From: Episyrphus balteatus
Taxonomy: Eukaryota; Arthropoda; Insecta; Diptera; Syrphidae
NCBI RefSeq assembly: GCF_945859705.1
Contig: NC_079136.1
Span: 125,151,027 to 125,215,026, forward strand
Length of the DNA: 64,000 nucleotides
Reading direction: 5' to 3'
Part shown: one piece after another, positions 54,061 through 64,000 of the stretch
How the letters are laid out: each line of letters starts with the position of its first letter
Position numbering within the stretch: position 1 is the stretch's first letter
Notes under the pieces: model-generated
What the model saw: only the letters and a program-made list of their open reading frames with translations
Databases searched by the model: none
What the model was told of the DNA's origin: nothing
Program-made: the position numbers and the translations under genes

Positions 54061-57000
54061 GAAAATCACTTTTAAAAATGTTTAAATCGTCATAACTCCT
54101 TAACCAAGCGTCTAAACACTATCAAACTTGCAAAATTCAAAATTCTCTAAAAACAAAACTACAAGTCCAAAACTTATAGAAAATACATTTTTGTGCTCTG
54201 CGAGTCGATATCCTTCGCATACAATTCAATTGGAGTTGAAAAATTCACGTTTGGAGAAAATCACTTTTAAAAATGTTTAAATCGTCATAACTCCTTAACC
54301 AAGCGTCTAAACACTATCAAACTTGCAAAATTCAAAATTCTCTAAAAACAAAACTACAAGTCCAAAACTTATAGAAAATACATTTTTGTGCTCTGCGAGT
54401 CGATATCCTTCGCATACAATTCAATTGGAGTTGAAAAATTCACGTTTGGAGAAAATCACTTTTAAAAATGTTTAAATCGTCATAACTCCTTAACCAAGCG
54501 TCTAAACACTATCAAACTTGCAAAATTCAAAATTCTCTAAAAACAAAACTACAAGTCCAAAACTTATAGAAAATACATTTTTGTGCTCTGCGAGTCGATA
54601 TCCTTCGCATACAATTCAATTGGAGTTGAAAAATTCACGTTTGGAGAAAATCACTTTTAAAAATGTTTAAATCGTCATAACTCCTTAACCAAGCGTCTAA
54701 ACACTATCAAACTTGCAAAATTCAAAATTCTCTAAAAACAAAACTACAAGTCCAAAACTTATAGAAAATACATTTTTGTGCTCTGCGAGTTGATATCCTT
54801 CGCATACAATTCAATTGGAGTTGAAAAATTCACGTTTGGAGAAAATCACTTTTAAAAATGTTTAAATCGTCATAACTCCTTAACCAAGCGTCTAAACACT
54901 ATCAAACTTGCAAAATTCAAAATTCTCTAAAAACAAAACTACAAGTCCAAAACTTATAGAAAATACATTTTTGTGCTCTGCGAGTCGATATCCTTCGCAT
55001 ACAATTCAATTGGAGTTGAAAAATTCACGTTTGGAGAAAATCACTTTTAAAAATGTTTAAATCGTCATAACTCCTTAACCAAGCGTCTAAACACTATCAA
55101 ACTTGCAAAATTCAAAATTCTCTAAAAACAAAACTACAAGTCCAAAACTTATAGAAAATACATTTTTGTGCTCTGCGAGTCGATATCCTTCGCATACAAT
55201 TCAATTGGAGTTGAAAAATTCACGTTTGGAGAAAATCACTTTTAAAAATGTTTAAATCGTCATAACTCCTTAACCAAGCGTCTAAACACTATCAAACTTG
55301 CAAAATTCAAAATTCTCTAAAAACAAAACTACAAGTCCAAAACTTATAGAAAATACATTTTTGTGCTCTGCGAGTCGATATCCTTCGCATACAATTCAAT
55401 TGGAGTTGAAAAATTCACGTTTGGAGAAAATCACTTTTAAAAATGTTTAAATCGTCATAACTCCTTAACCAAGCGTCTAAACACTATCAAACTTGCAAAA
55501 TTCAAAATTCTCTAAAAACAAAACTACAAGTCCAAAACTTATAGAAAATACATTTTTGTGCTCTGCGAGTCGATATCCTTCGCATACAATTCAATTGGAG
55601 TTGAAAAATTCACGTTTGGAGAAAATCACTTTTAAAAATGTTTAAATCGTCATAACTCCTTAACCAAGCGTCTAAACACTATCAAACTTGCAAAATTCAA
55701 AATTCTCTAAAAACAAAACTACAAGTCCAAAACTTATAGAAAATACATTTTTGTGCTCTGCGAGTCGATATCCTTCGCATACAATTCAATTGGAGTTGAA
55801 AAATTCACGTTTGGAGAAAATCACTTTTAAAAATGTTTAAATCGTCATAACTCCTTAACCAAGCGTCTAAACACTATCAAACTTGCAAAATTCAAAATTC
55901 TCTAAAAACAAAACTACAAGTCCAAAACTTATAGAAAATACATTTTTGTGCTCTGCGAGTCGATATCCTTCGCATACAATTCAATTGGAGTTGAAAAATT
56001 CACGTTTGGAGAAAATCACTTTTAAAAATGTTTAAATCGTCATAACTCCTTAACCAAGCGTCTAAACACTATCAAACTTGCAAAATTCAAAATTCTCTAA
56101 AAACAAAACTACAAGTCCAAAACTTATAGAAAATACATTTTTGTGCTCTGCGAGTCGATATCCTTCGCATACAATTCAATTGGAGTTGAAAAATTCACGT
56201 TTGGAGAAAATCACTTTTAAAAATGTTTAAATCGTCATAACTCCTTAACCAAGCGTCTAAACACTATCAAACTTGCAAAATTCAAAATTCTCTAAAAACA
56301 AAACTACAAGTCCAAAACTTATAGAAAATACATTTTTGTGCTCTGCGAGTTGATATCCTTCGCATACAATTCAATTGGAGTTGAAAAATTCACGTTTGGA
56401 GAAAATCACTTTTAAAAATGTTTAAATCGTCATAACTCCTTAACCAAGCGTCTAAACACTATCAAACTTGCAAAATTCAAAATTCTCTAAAAACAAAACT
56501 ACAAGTCCAAAACTTATAGAAAATACATTTTTGTGCTCTGCGAGTCGATATCCTTCGCATACAATTCAATTGGAGTTGAAAAATTCACGTTTGGAGAAAA
56601 TCACTTTTAAAAATGTTTAAATCGTCATAACTCCTTAACCAAGCGTCTAAACACTATCAAACTTGCAAAATTCAAAATTCTCTAAAAACAAAACTACAAG
56701 TCCAAAACTTATAGAAAATACATTTTTGTGCTCTGCGAGTTGATATCCTTCGCATACAATTCAATTGGAGTTGAAAAATTCACGTTTGGAGAAAATCACT
56801 TTTAAAAACGTTTAAATCGTCATAACTCCTTAACCAAGCGTCTAAACACTATCAAACTTGCAAAATTCAAAATTCTCTAAAAACAAAACTACAAGTCCAA
56901 AACTTATAGAAAATACATTTTTGTGCTCTGCGAGTCGATATCCTTCGCATACAATTCAATTGGAGTTGAAAAATTCACGTTTGGAGAAAATCACTTTTAA

Positions 57001-59808
57001 AAATGTTTAAATCGTCATAACTCCTTAACCAAGCGTCTAAACACTATCAAACTTGCAAAATTCAAAATTCTCTAAAAACAAAACTACAAGTCCAAAACTT
57101 ATAGAAAATACATTTTTGTGCTCTGCGAGTTGATATCCTTCGCATACAATTCAATTGGAGTTGAAAAATTCACGTTTGGAGAAAATCACTTTTAAAAATG
57201 TTTAAATCATCATAACTCCTTAACCAAGCGTCTAAACACTATCAAACTTGCAAATTTCAAAATTCTCTAAAAACAAAACTACAAGTCCAAAACTTATAGA
57301 AAATACATTTTTGTGCTCTGCGAGTCGATATCCTTCGCATACAATTCAATTGGAGTTGAAAAATTCACGTTTGGAGAAAATCACTTTTAAAAATGTTTAA
57401 ATCGTCATAACTCCTTAACCAAGCGTCTAAACACTATCAAACTTGCAAAATTCAAAATTCTCTAAAAACAAAACTACAAGTCCAAAACTTATAGAAAATA
57501 CATTTTTGTGCTCTGCGAGTCGATATCCTTCGCATACAATTCAATTGGAGTTGAAAAATTCACGTTTGGAGAAAATCACTTTTAAAAATGTTTAAATCGT
57601 CATAACTCCTTAACCAAGCGTCTAAACACTATCAAACTTGCAAAATTCAAAATTCTCTAAAAACAAAACTACAAGTCCAAAACTTATAGAAAATACATTT
57701 TTGTGCTCTGCGAGTCGATATCCTTCGCATACAATTCAATTGGAGTTGAAAAATTCACGTTTGGAGAAAATCACTTTTAAAAATGTTTAAATCGTCATAA
57801 CTCCTTAACCAAGCGTCTAAACACTATCAAACTTGCAAAATTCAAAATTCTCTAAAAACAAAACTACAAGTCCAAAACTTATAGAAAATACATTTTTGTG
57901 CTCTGGGAGTCGATATCCTTCGCATACAATTCAATTGGAGTTGAAAAATTCACGTTTGGAGAAAATCACTTTTAAAAATGTTTAAATCGTCATAACTCAT
58001 TAACCAAGCGTCTAAACACTATCAAACTTGCAAAATTCAAAATTCTCTAAAAACAAAACTACAAGTCCAAAACTTATAGAAAATACATTTTTGTGCTCTG
58101 CGAGTCGATATCCTTCGCATACAATTCAATTGGAGTTGAAAAATTCACGTTTGGAGAAAATCACTTTTAAAAATGTTTAAATCGTCATAACTCCTTAACC
58201 AAGCGTCTAAACACTATCAAACTTGCAAAATTCAAAATTCTCTAAAAACAAAACTACAAGTCCAAAACTTATAGAAAATACATTTTTGTGCTCTGCGAGT
58301 TGATATCCTTCGCATACAATTCAATTGGAGTTGAAAAATTCACGTTTGGAGAAAATCACTTTTAAAAATGTTTAAATCATCATAACTCCTTAACCAAGCG
58401 TCTAAACACTATCAAACTTGCAAATTTCAAAATTCTCTAAAAACAAAACTACAAGTCCAAAACTTATAGAAAATACATTTTTGTGCTCTGCGAGTCGATA
58501 TCCTTCGCATACAATTCAATTGGAGTTGAAAAATTCACGTTTGGAGAAAATCACTTTTAAAAATGTTTAAATCGTCATAACTCCTTAACCAAGCGTCTAA
58601 ACACTATCAAACTTGCAAAATTCAAAATTCTCTAAAAACAAAACTACAAGTCCAAAACTTATAGAAAATACATTTTTGTGCTCTGCGAGTCGATATCCTT
58701 CGCATACAATTCAATTGGAGTTGAAAAATTCACGTTTGGAGAAAATCACTTTTAAAAATGTTTAAATCGTCGTAACTCCTTAACCAAGCGTCTAAACACT
58801 ATCAAACTTGCAAAATTCAAAATTCTCTAAAAACAAAACTACAAGTCCAAAACTTATAGAAAATACATTTTTGTGCTCTGCGAGTTGATATCCTTCGCAT
58901 ACAATTCAATTGGAGTTGAAAAATTCACGTTTGGAGAAAATCACTTTTAAAAATGTTTAAATCGTCATAACTCCTTAACCAAGCTTCTAAACACTATCAA
59001 ACTTGCAAATTTCAAAATTCTCTAAAAACAAAACTACAAGTCCAAAACTTATAGAAAATACATTTTTGTGCTCTGCGAGTCGATATCCTTCGCATACAAT
59101 TCAATTGGAGTTGAAAAATTCACGTTTGGAGAAAATCACTTTTAAAAATGTTTAAATCGTCATAACTCCTTAACCAAGCGTCTAAACACTATCAAACTTG
59201 CAAAATTCAAAATTCTCTAAAAACAAAACTACAAGTCCAAAACTTATAGAAAATACATTTTTGTGCTCTGCGAGTCGATATCCTTCGCATACAATTCAAT
59301 TGGAGTTGAAAAATTCACGTTTGGAGAAAATCACTTTTAATAATGTTTAAATCGTCATAACTCCTTAACCAAGCGTCTAAACACTATTAAACTTGCAAAA
59401 TTCAAAATTCTCTAAAAACAAAACTACAAGTCCAAAACTTATAGAAAATACATTTTTGTGCTCTGCGAGTCGATATCCTTCGCATACAATTCAATTGGAG
59501 TTGAAAAATTCACGTTTGGAGAAAATCACTTTTAAAAATGTTTAAATCGTCATAACTCCTTAACCAAGCGTCTAAACACTATCAAACTTGCAAAATTCAA
59601 AATTCTCTAAAAACAAAACTACAAGTCCAAAACTTATAGAAAATACATTTTTGTGCTCTGCGAGTCGATATCCTTCGCATACAATTCAATTGGAGTTGAA
59701 AAATTCACGTTTGGAGAAAATCACTTTTAAAAATGTTTAAATCGTCATAACTCCTTAACCAAGCGTCTAAACACTATCAAACTTGCAAAATTCAAAATTC
59801 TCTAAAAA

Positions 59809-59825
59809 CAAAACTACAAGTCCAA
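59809..59825. repeat. Left copy of target-site duplication
   Basis: Satellite positions 78-94 (CAAAACTACAAGTCCAA), immediately before the insertion. The same stretch reappears immediately after it. Confidence 0.75.
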
Positions 59826-59842
59826 TTTTAAAGTTCAAGTGA
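59823..59842. repeat. 20-bp inverted repeat, left arm
   Basis: Exact reverse complement of 60150-60169, across the centre of the long palindrome. It starts two to three bases inside the left satellite junction, so the pair brackets a 347-bp segment (59823-60169). This could be the terminal inverted repeat of an older element whose right end later became the palindrome centre. It fits a MITE-like origin as well as the retrotransposon reading. Confidence 0.85.
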
Positions 59843-59875
59843 CCTCAACTCCAAATTTATAAAGCGTTTCGCCCA

Positions 59876-59913
59876 GGTACGACAGTGGGCTCATCATTTA
59901 GATCTGTCGTACC
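59876..59913. repeat. 10-bp stem hairpin in the insertion
   Basis: GGTACGACAG (59876-59885) and CTGTCGTACC (59904-59913) are exact reverse complements around an 18-base loop. A nested alternative, GCCCA (59871-59875) with TGGGC (59886-59890), uses the left stem as its loop, so the two hairpins could form at most one at a time or as a pseudoknot-like fold. It could be an RNA structure or the recognition end of an element; no homologue is recognised. Confidence 0.75.
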
Positions 59914-59953
59914 CTTACTAAGACGCCTTATTTTGGTCGATGTTTACCGACTC

Positions 59954-59962
59954 TATATAAAA
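59954..59962 (+). promoter_or_regulatory. TATA-box-like motif
   Basis: TATATAAAA matches the eukaryotic TATA consensus TATAWAAR and lies in the unique part of the insertion. There is no reading frame or recognisable transcript downstream, and such a match is common by chance in DNA this AT-rich. Confidence 0.2.
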
Positions 59963-59963
59963 C

Positions 59964-59985
59964 TCACAGCATGAATATACTGTGA
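59964..59985. repeat. 6-bp stem hairpin in the insertion
   Basis: TCACAG and CTGTGA around a 10-base loop. A further dyad, TGAATTT-GTTT-AAATTCA at 60002-60019, follows. Both are short enough to arise by chance in AT-rich DNA. Confidence 0.4.
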
Positions 59986-60057
59986 ATTCTAATATTCAAA
60001 ATGAATTTGTTTAAATTCAGACCTTAGAAAAATGTATGCCCGTGGTCAGGCTGATAT

Positions 60058-60249
60058 AATAACGAAGAAAAAAATAACAAAAATAATAAAAATTATTTAA
60101 ATTATTTCTATTTTAAGTGGAGCGATTGAATATAATTCAATTTTAAAGTTCACTTGAACTTTAAAATTGAATTATATTCAATCGCTCCACTTAAAATAGA
60201 AATAATTTAAATAATTTTTATTATTTTTGTTATTTTTTTCTTCGTTATT
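60058..60249. repeat. Perfect 95-bp-arm palindrome with a 2-nt centre
   Basis: The left arm 60058-60152 and right arm 60155-60249 are exact reverse complements, separated only by CT at 60153-60154. Base p pairs with base 60307-p; I checked the pairing arm by arm. Imperfect pairing extends a few bases further (to about 60052 and 60255). The arms are strongly AT-rich, with an A-rich run at the outer end and AGTGGAGCGATTG as the least AT-rich part. If single-stranded it would form one long hairpin. Such near-spacerless palindromes are normally unstable in genomes, so perfect arms suggest recent formation. Confidence 0.95.
60150..60169. repeat. 20-bp inverted repeat, right arm
   Basis: Partner of 59823-59842. 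It lies over the palindrome centre, so the motif CAATTTTAAAGTTCA occurs three times in the insertion: at 59823, at 60138 and inverted at 60155. Confidence 0.85.
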
Positions 60250-60254
60250 GTTAT

Positions 60255-60270
60255 CAAAACTACAAGCCAA
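60255..60270. repeat. Right copy of target-site duplication
   Basis: CAAAACTACAAGCCAA, identical to the left copy except for one missing T. The deletion suggests either error at insertion or later mutation. Confidence 0.75.
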
Positions 60271-63200
60271 AACTTATAGAAAATACATTTTTGTGCTCTG
60301 CGAGTCGATATCCTTCGCATACAATTCAATTGGAGTTGAAAAATTCACGTTTGGAGAAAATCACTTTTAAAAATGTTTAAATCGTCATAACTCCTTAACC
60401 AAGCGTCTAAACACTATCAAACTTGCAAAATTCAAAATTCTCTAAAAACAAAACTACAAGTCCAAAACTTATAGAAAATACATTTTTGTGCTCTGCGAGT
60501 CGATATCCTTCGCATACAATTCAATTGGAGTTGAAAAATTCACGTTTGGAGAAAATCACTTTTAAAAATGTTTAAATCGTCATAACTCCTTAACCAAGCG
60601 TCTAAACACTATCAAACTTGCAAAATTCAAAATTCTCTAAAAACAAAACTACAAGTCCAAAACTTATAGAAAATACATTTTTGTGCTCTGCGAGTTGATA
60701 TCCTTCGCATACAATTCAATTGGAGTTGAAAAATTCACGTTTGGAGAAAATCACTTTTAAAAATGTTTAAATCGTCATAACTCCTTAACCAAGCTTCTAA
60801 ACACTATCAAACTTGCAAAATTCAAAATTCTCTAAAAACAAAACTACAAGTCCAAAACTTATAGAAAATACATTTTTGTGCTCTGCGAGTCGATATCCTT
60901 CGCATACAATTCAATTGGAGTTGAAAAATTCACGTTTGGAGAAAATCACTTTTAAAAATGTTTAAATCGTCATAACTCCTTAACCAAGCGTCTAAACACT
61001 ATCAAACTTGCAAAATTCTAAATTCTCTAAAAACAAAACTACAAGTCCAAAACTTATAGAAAATACATTTTTGTGCTCTGCGAGTCGATATCCTTCGCAT
61101 ACAATTCAATTGGAGTTGAAAAATTCACGTTTGGAGAAAATCACTTTTAAAAATGTTTAAATCGTCATAACTCCTTAACCAAGCGTCTAAACACTATCAA
61201 ACTTGAAAAATTCAAAATTCTCTAAAAACAAAACTACAAGTCCAAAACTTATAGAAAATACATTTTTGTGCTCTGCGAGTCGATATCATTCGCATACAAT
61301 TCAATTGGAGTTGAAAAATTCACGTTTGGAGAAAATCACTTTTAATAATGTTTAAATCGTCATAACTCCTTAACCAAGCGTCTAAACACTATCAAACTTG
61401 CAAAATTCAAAATTCTCTAAAAACAAAACTACAAGTCCAAAACTTATAGAAAATACATTTTTGTGCTCTGCGAGTCGATATCCTTCGCATACAATTCAAT
61501 TGGAGTTGAAAAATTCACGTTTGGAGAAAATCACTTTTAAAAATGTTTAAATCGTCATAACTCCTTAACCAAGCGTCTAAACACTATCAAACTTGCAAAA
61601 TTCAAAATTCTCTAAAAACAAAACTACAAGTCCAAAACTTATAGAAAATACATTTTTGTGCTCTGCGAGTCGATATCCTTCGCATACAATTCAATTGGAG
61701 TTGAAAAATTCACGTTTGGAGAAAATCACTTTTTAAAATGTTTAAATCGTCATAACTCCTTAACCAAGCGTCTAAACACTATCAAACTTGCAAAATTCAA
61801 AATTCTCTAAAAACAAAACTACAAGTATAAAACTTATAGAAAATACATTTTTGTGCTCTGCGAGTCGATATCCTTCGCATACAATTCAATTGGAGTTGAA
61901 AAATTCACGTTTGGAGAAAATCACTTTTAAAAATGTTTAAATCGTCATAACTCCTTAACCAAGCGTCTAAACACTATCAAACTTGCAAAATTAAAAATTC
62001 TCTAAAAACAAAACTACAAGTCCAAAACTTATAGAAAATACATTTTTGTGCTCTGCGAGTCGATATCCTTCGCATACAATTCAATTGGAGTTGAAAAATT
62101 CACGTTTGGAGAAAATCACTTTTAAAAATGTTTAAATCGTCATAACTCCTTAACCAAGCGTCTAAACACTATCAAACTTGCAAAATTCAAAATTCTCTAA
62201 AAACAAAACTACAAGTCCAAAACTTATAGAAAATACATTTTTGTGCTCTGCGAGTCGATATCCTTCGCATGCAATTCAATTGGAGTTGAAAAATTCACGT
62301 TTGGATAAAATCATTTTTAAAAATGTTTAAATCGTCATAACTCCTTAACCAAGCGTCTAAACACTATCAAACTTGCAAAATTCAAAATTCTCTAAAAACA
62401 AAACTACAAGTCCAAAACTTATAGAAAATACATTTTTGTGCTCTGCGAGTCGATATCCTTCGCATACAATTCAATTGGAGTTGAAAAATTCACGTTTGGA
62501 GAAAATCACTTTTAAAAATGTTTAAATCGTCATAACTCCTTAACCAAGCGTCTAAACACTATCAAACTTGCAAAATTCAAAATTCTCTAAAAACAAAACT
62601 ACAAGTCCAAAACTTATAGAAAATACATTTTTGTGCTCTGCGAGTCGATATCCTTCGCATACAATTCAATTGGAGTTGAAAAATTCACGTTTGGAGAAAA
62701 TCACTTTTTAAAATGTTTAAATCGTCATAACTCCTTAACCAAGCGTCTAAACACTATCAAACTTGCAAAATTCAAAATTCTCTAAAAACAAAACTACAAG
62801 TCCAAAACTTATAGAAAATACATTTTTGTGCTCTGCGAGTCGATATCCTTCGCATACAATTCAATTGGAGTTGAAAAATTCACGTTTGGAGAAAATCACT
62901 TTTAAAAATGTTTAAATCGTCATAACTCCTTAACCAAGCGTCTAAACACTATCAAACTTGCAAAATTCAAAATTCTCTAAAAACAAAACTACAAGTCCAA
63001 AACTTATAGAAAATACATTTTTGTGCTCTGCGAGTCGATATCCTTCGCATGCAATTCAATTTGAGTTGAAAAATTCACGTTTGGAGAAAATCACTTTTAA
63101 AAATGTTTAAATCGTCATAACTCCTTAACCAAGCGTCTAAACACTATCAAACTTGCAAAATTCAAAATTCTCTAAAAACAAAACTACAAGTCCAAAACTT

Positions 63201-64000
63201 ATAGAAAATACATTTTTGTGCTCTGCGAGTCGATATCCTTCGCATACAATTTAATTGGAGTTGAAAAATTCACGTTTGGAGAAAATCACTTTTAAAAATG
63301 TTTAAATCGTCATAACTCCTTCACCAAGCGTCTAAACACTATCAAACTTGCAAAATTCAAAATTCTCTAAAAACAAAACTACAAGTCCAAAACTTATAGA
63401 AAATACATTTTTGTGCTCTGCGAGTCGATATCCTTCGCATACAATTCAATTGGAGTTGAAAAATTCACGTTTGGAGAAAATCACTTTTAAAAATGTTTAA
63501 ATCGTCATAACTCCTTAACCAAGCGTCTAAACACTATCAAACTTGCAAAATTCAAAATTCTCTAAAAACAAAACTACAAGTCCAAAACTTATAGAAAATA
63601 CATTTTTGTGCTCTGCGAGTCGATATCCTTCGCATACAATTCAATTGGAGTTGAAAAATTCACGTTTGGAGAAAATCACTTTTAAAAATGTTTAAATCGT
63701 CATAACTCCTTCACCAAGCGTCTAAACACTATCAAACTTGCAAAATTCAAAATTCTCTAAAAACAAAACTACAAGTCCAAAACTTATAGAAAATACATTT
63801 TTGTGCTCTGCGAGTCGATATCCTTCGCATAAAATTCAATTGGAGTTGAAAAATTCACGTTTGGAGAAAATCACTTTTAAAAATGTTTAAATCGTCATAA
63901 CTCCTTAACCAAGCGTCTAAACACTATCAAACTTGCAAAATTCAAAATTCTCTAAAAACAAAACTACAAGTCCAAAACTTATAGAAAATACATTTTTGTG
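60255..64000. repeat. 195-bp satellite DNA array, right block
   Basis: The same satellite resumes after the insertion, in the same orientation and at the same monomer phase. The first 16 bases repeat the end of the left block. Full monomers start at 60372 and follow every 195 bp to 63882 (18 complete copies), then the window ends inside a partial copy. All are type A. Local variants include GCATGCAATTC at about 62270 and 63050 (780 bp apart), TTCACC at 63322 and 63712 (390 bp apart), and CTTTTTAAAATG at about 61733 and 62707. They show that short multi-monomer duplications also occurred here. Confidence 0.98.

Larger units (their letters stand above)
46700..59731. repeat. Most homogeneous part of the type A array
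   Basis: Nearly every monomer matches the type A reference, with zero or one change in most. The block just before it (46.6 kb) has a private copy with GATATAATTCG and TTTGAAGAAAATTAC. Recurrent low-frequency variants are GAGTTGATAT (53035, 53425, 54791, 56351, 56741, 57131, 58301, 58886), ATCATCATAAC and GCAAATTTC, increasingly common toward 59 kb. No gene or non-satellite sequence is present. Confidence 0.85.
1..59825. repeat. 195-bp satellite DNA array, main block
   Basis: A tandem head-to-tail array of a 195-bp monomer, all in one orientation, running in from beyond the left edge. Monomers start (AATGTTTAAA phase) at 1, 196, 391, 586, 781, 975, 1170 and so on. The spacing is 195 bp except in a few monomers with indels: 119 bp at 1754, 197 bp at 4601, 174 bp at 22735 and 25054, 189 bp at 30883 and 33412, and several of 194 bp. 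These indels account exactly for 307 monomers between 1 and 59731. Neighbouring copies usually differ at zero to a few positions, which indicates recent homogenisation. Such arrays are typical of eukaryotic constitutive heterochromatin. A centromeric role is possible but nothing in the sequence proves it. Confidence 0.98.
59826..60254. mobile_element. Non-satellite insertion of 429 bp, family unknown
   Basis: The only non-satellite DNA in the window. It is flanked by a 17-bp duplication of satellite sequence (16 bp on the right, one base lost), the usual mark of insertion by a transposable element. Duplications of 15-20 bp are typical of target-primed retrotransposition (LINE or SINE), but there is no clear poly-A tail at either end and no terminal inverted repeat at the exact ends. 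The left 230 bp is unique sequence with moderate G+C and several hairpins. The right 200 bp is an AT-rich palindrome. The longest ATG-initiated frame I traced is 22 codons (60032-60100), so any element is non-autonomous or a fragment. Alternatives are a MITE remnant or filler DNA from break repair. Confidence 0.6.
59732..60371. repeat. Satellite monomer split by the insertion
   Basis: The monomer that starts at 59732 is interrupted after position 94. Satellite sequence resumes at 60255 at position 78 of the same monomer, with one T lost (CAAGCCAA for CAAGTCCAA). Total length is 640 bp: 195 + 429 + 17 - 1. The phase on either side fits exactly, so the insertion occurred into one monomer with a short target duplication, without gain or loss of other monomers. 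Confidence 0.9.

Noticed and set aside
1..59825. CRISPR array
   Set aside because: The whole 195-bp unit repeats with no variable spacers, and the sequence is eukaryote-like satellite.
59954..60020. Active promoter and transcript in the insertion
   Set aside because: Only a TATA-like 9-mer supports it, with no downstream gene or initiator; AT-rich DNA gives such matches by chance. Listed only as a low-confidence motif.
59862..60050. tRNA-derived SINE head or other RNA gene
   Set aside because: No convincing A box and B box pair and no cloverleaf could be built; the hairpins present do not match a known RNA fold that I can recognise.
60032..60100. 22-codon ATG frame in the insertion
   Set aside because: Short, runs into the A-rich palindrome arm with lysine, isoleucine and asparagine low-complexity codons, and has no recognisable domain.
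1..64000. Protein-coding genes or short reading frames inside the satellite
   Set aside because: All frames have stops in every monomer; open stretches are below 200 bp and repeat mechanically with the satellite.
1..64000. Telomeric repeats or rDNA spacer
   Set aside because: No TTAGG, TTAGGG or similar short repeat and no rRNA sequence on either strand.
1..64000. Assembly artefact producing the whole array
   Set aside because: Ordered private variants, graded diversity and consistent indel bookkeeping look like a real array; individual block duplications could still be assembly errors and need read support.

Overview
The window is almost entirely satellite DNA: one head-to-tail tandem array of a 195-bp monomer, read in a single orientation from base 1 to base 64000. 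It is interrupted once, at 59826-60254, by an unrelated 429-bp insertion. By hand I count 326 complete or interrupted monomers plus a final partial one. The indels I located account exactly for the monomer phase between base 1 and base 59732. The monomer is about 31% G+C and has stop codons in all six frames, so no protein-coding gene is supported anywhere. I see no rRNA, tRNA, CRISPR array or bacterial operon. A megasatellite like this points to a eukaryotic heterochromatic (pericentromeric, subtelomeric or similar) region. The AT-rich monomer, the roughly nucleosome-sized repeat and the lack of CpG depletion suit an invertebrate, perhaps an insect, but the species and chromosome location cannot be read from the sequence.

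Layout. (1) 1 to about 21.3 kb is a mixed zone in which two monomer families, A and B, alternate in blocks. They differ at five linked sites (monomer positions 19, 23, 47, 103 and 125). The zone is organised into higher-order cassettes (for example a 1950-bp ten-monomer cassette seen four times) and contains a 1482-bp tandem duplication whose junction falls out of monomer register at base 1780. (2) About 21.3-46.7 kb is type A only, with several sub-variants shuffled by segmental duplications whose lengths are whole or near-whole multiples of 195 bp (390, 975, 1170, 1755, 2529 and 5265 bp). Two independent 21-bp deletion monomers lie here. (3) About 46.7-59.8 kb is the most uniform part: type A monomers with sparse, mostly single-base variants. 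(4) 59826-60254 is the insertion, flanked by a 16-17-bp duplication of satellite sequence. It carries a near-perfect palindrome with 95-bp arms and a 2-nt centre, a second 20-bp inverted repeat, smaller hairpins and a TATA-like motif, but no credible reading frame. (5) 60255-64000 is the array resuming in the same orientation and phase.

No genes act together here. What the window records is array evolution: two families mixed by recombination, multi-monomer blocks amplified, CpG-biased point mutation, and one foreign insertion whose palindrome looks like a product of fold-back DNA synthesis. I found no convincing new protein-based or RNA-based system. The insertion is the item most worth following up.
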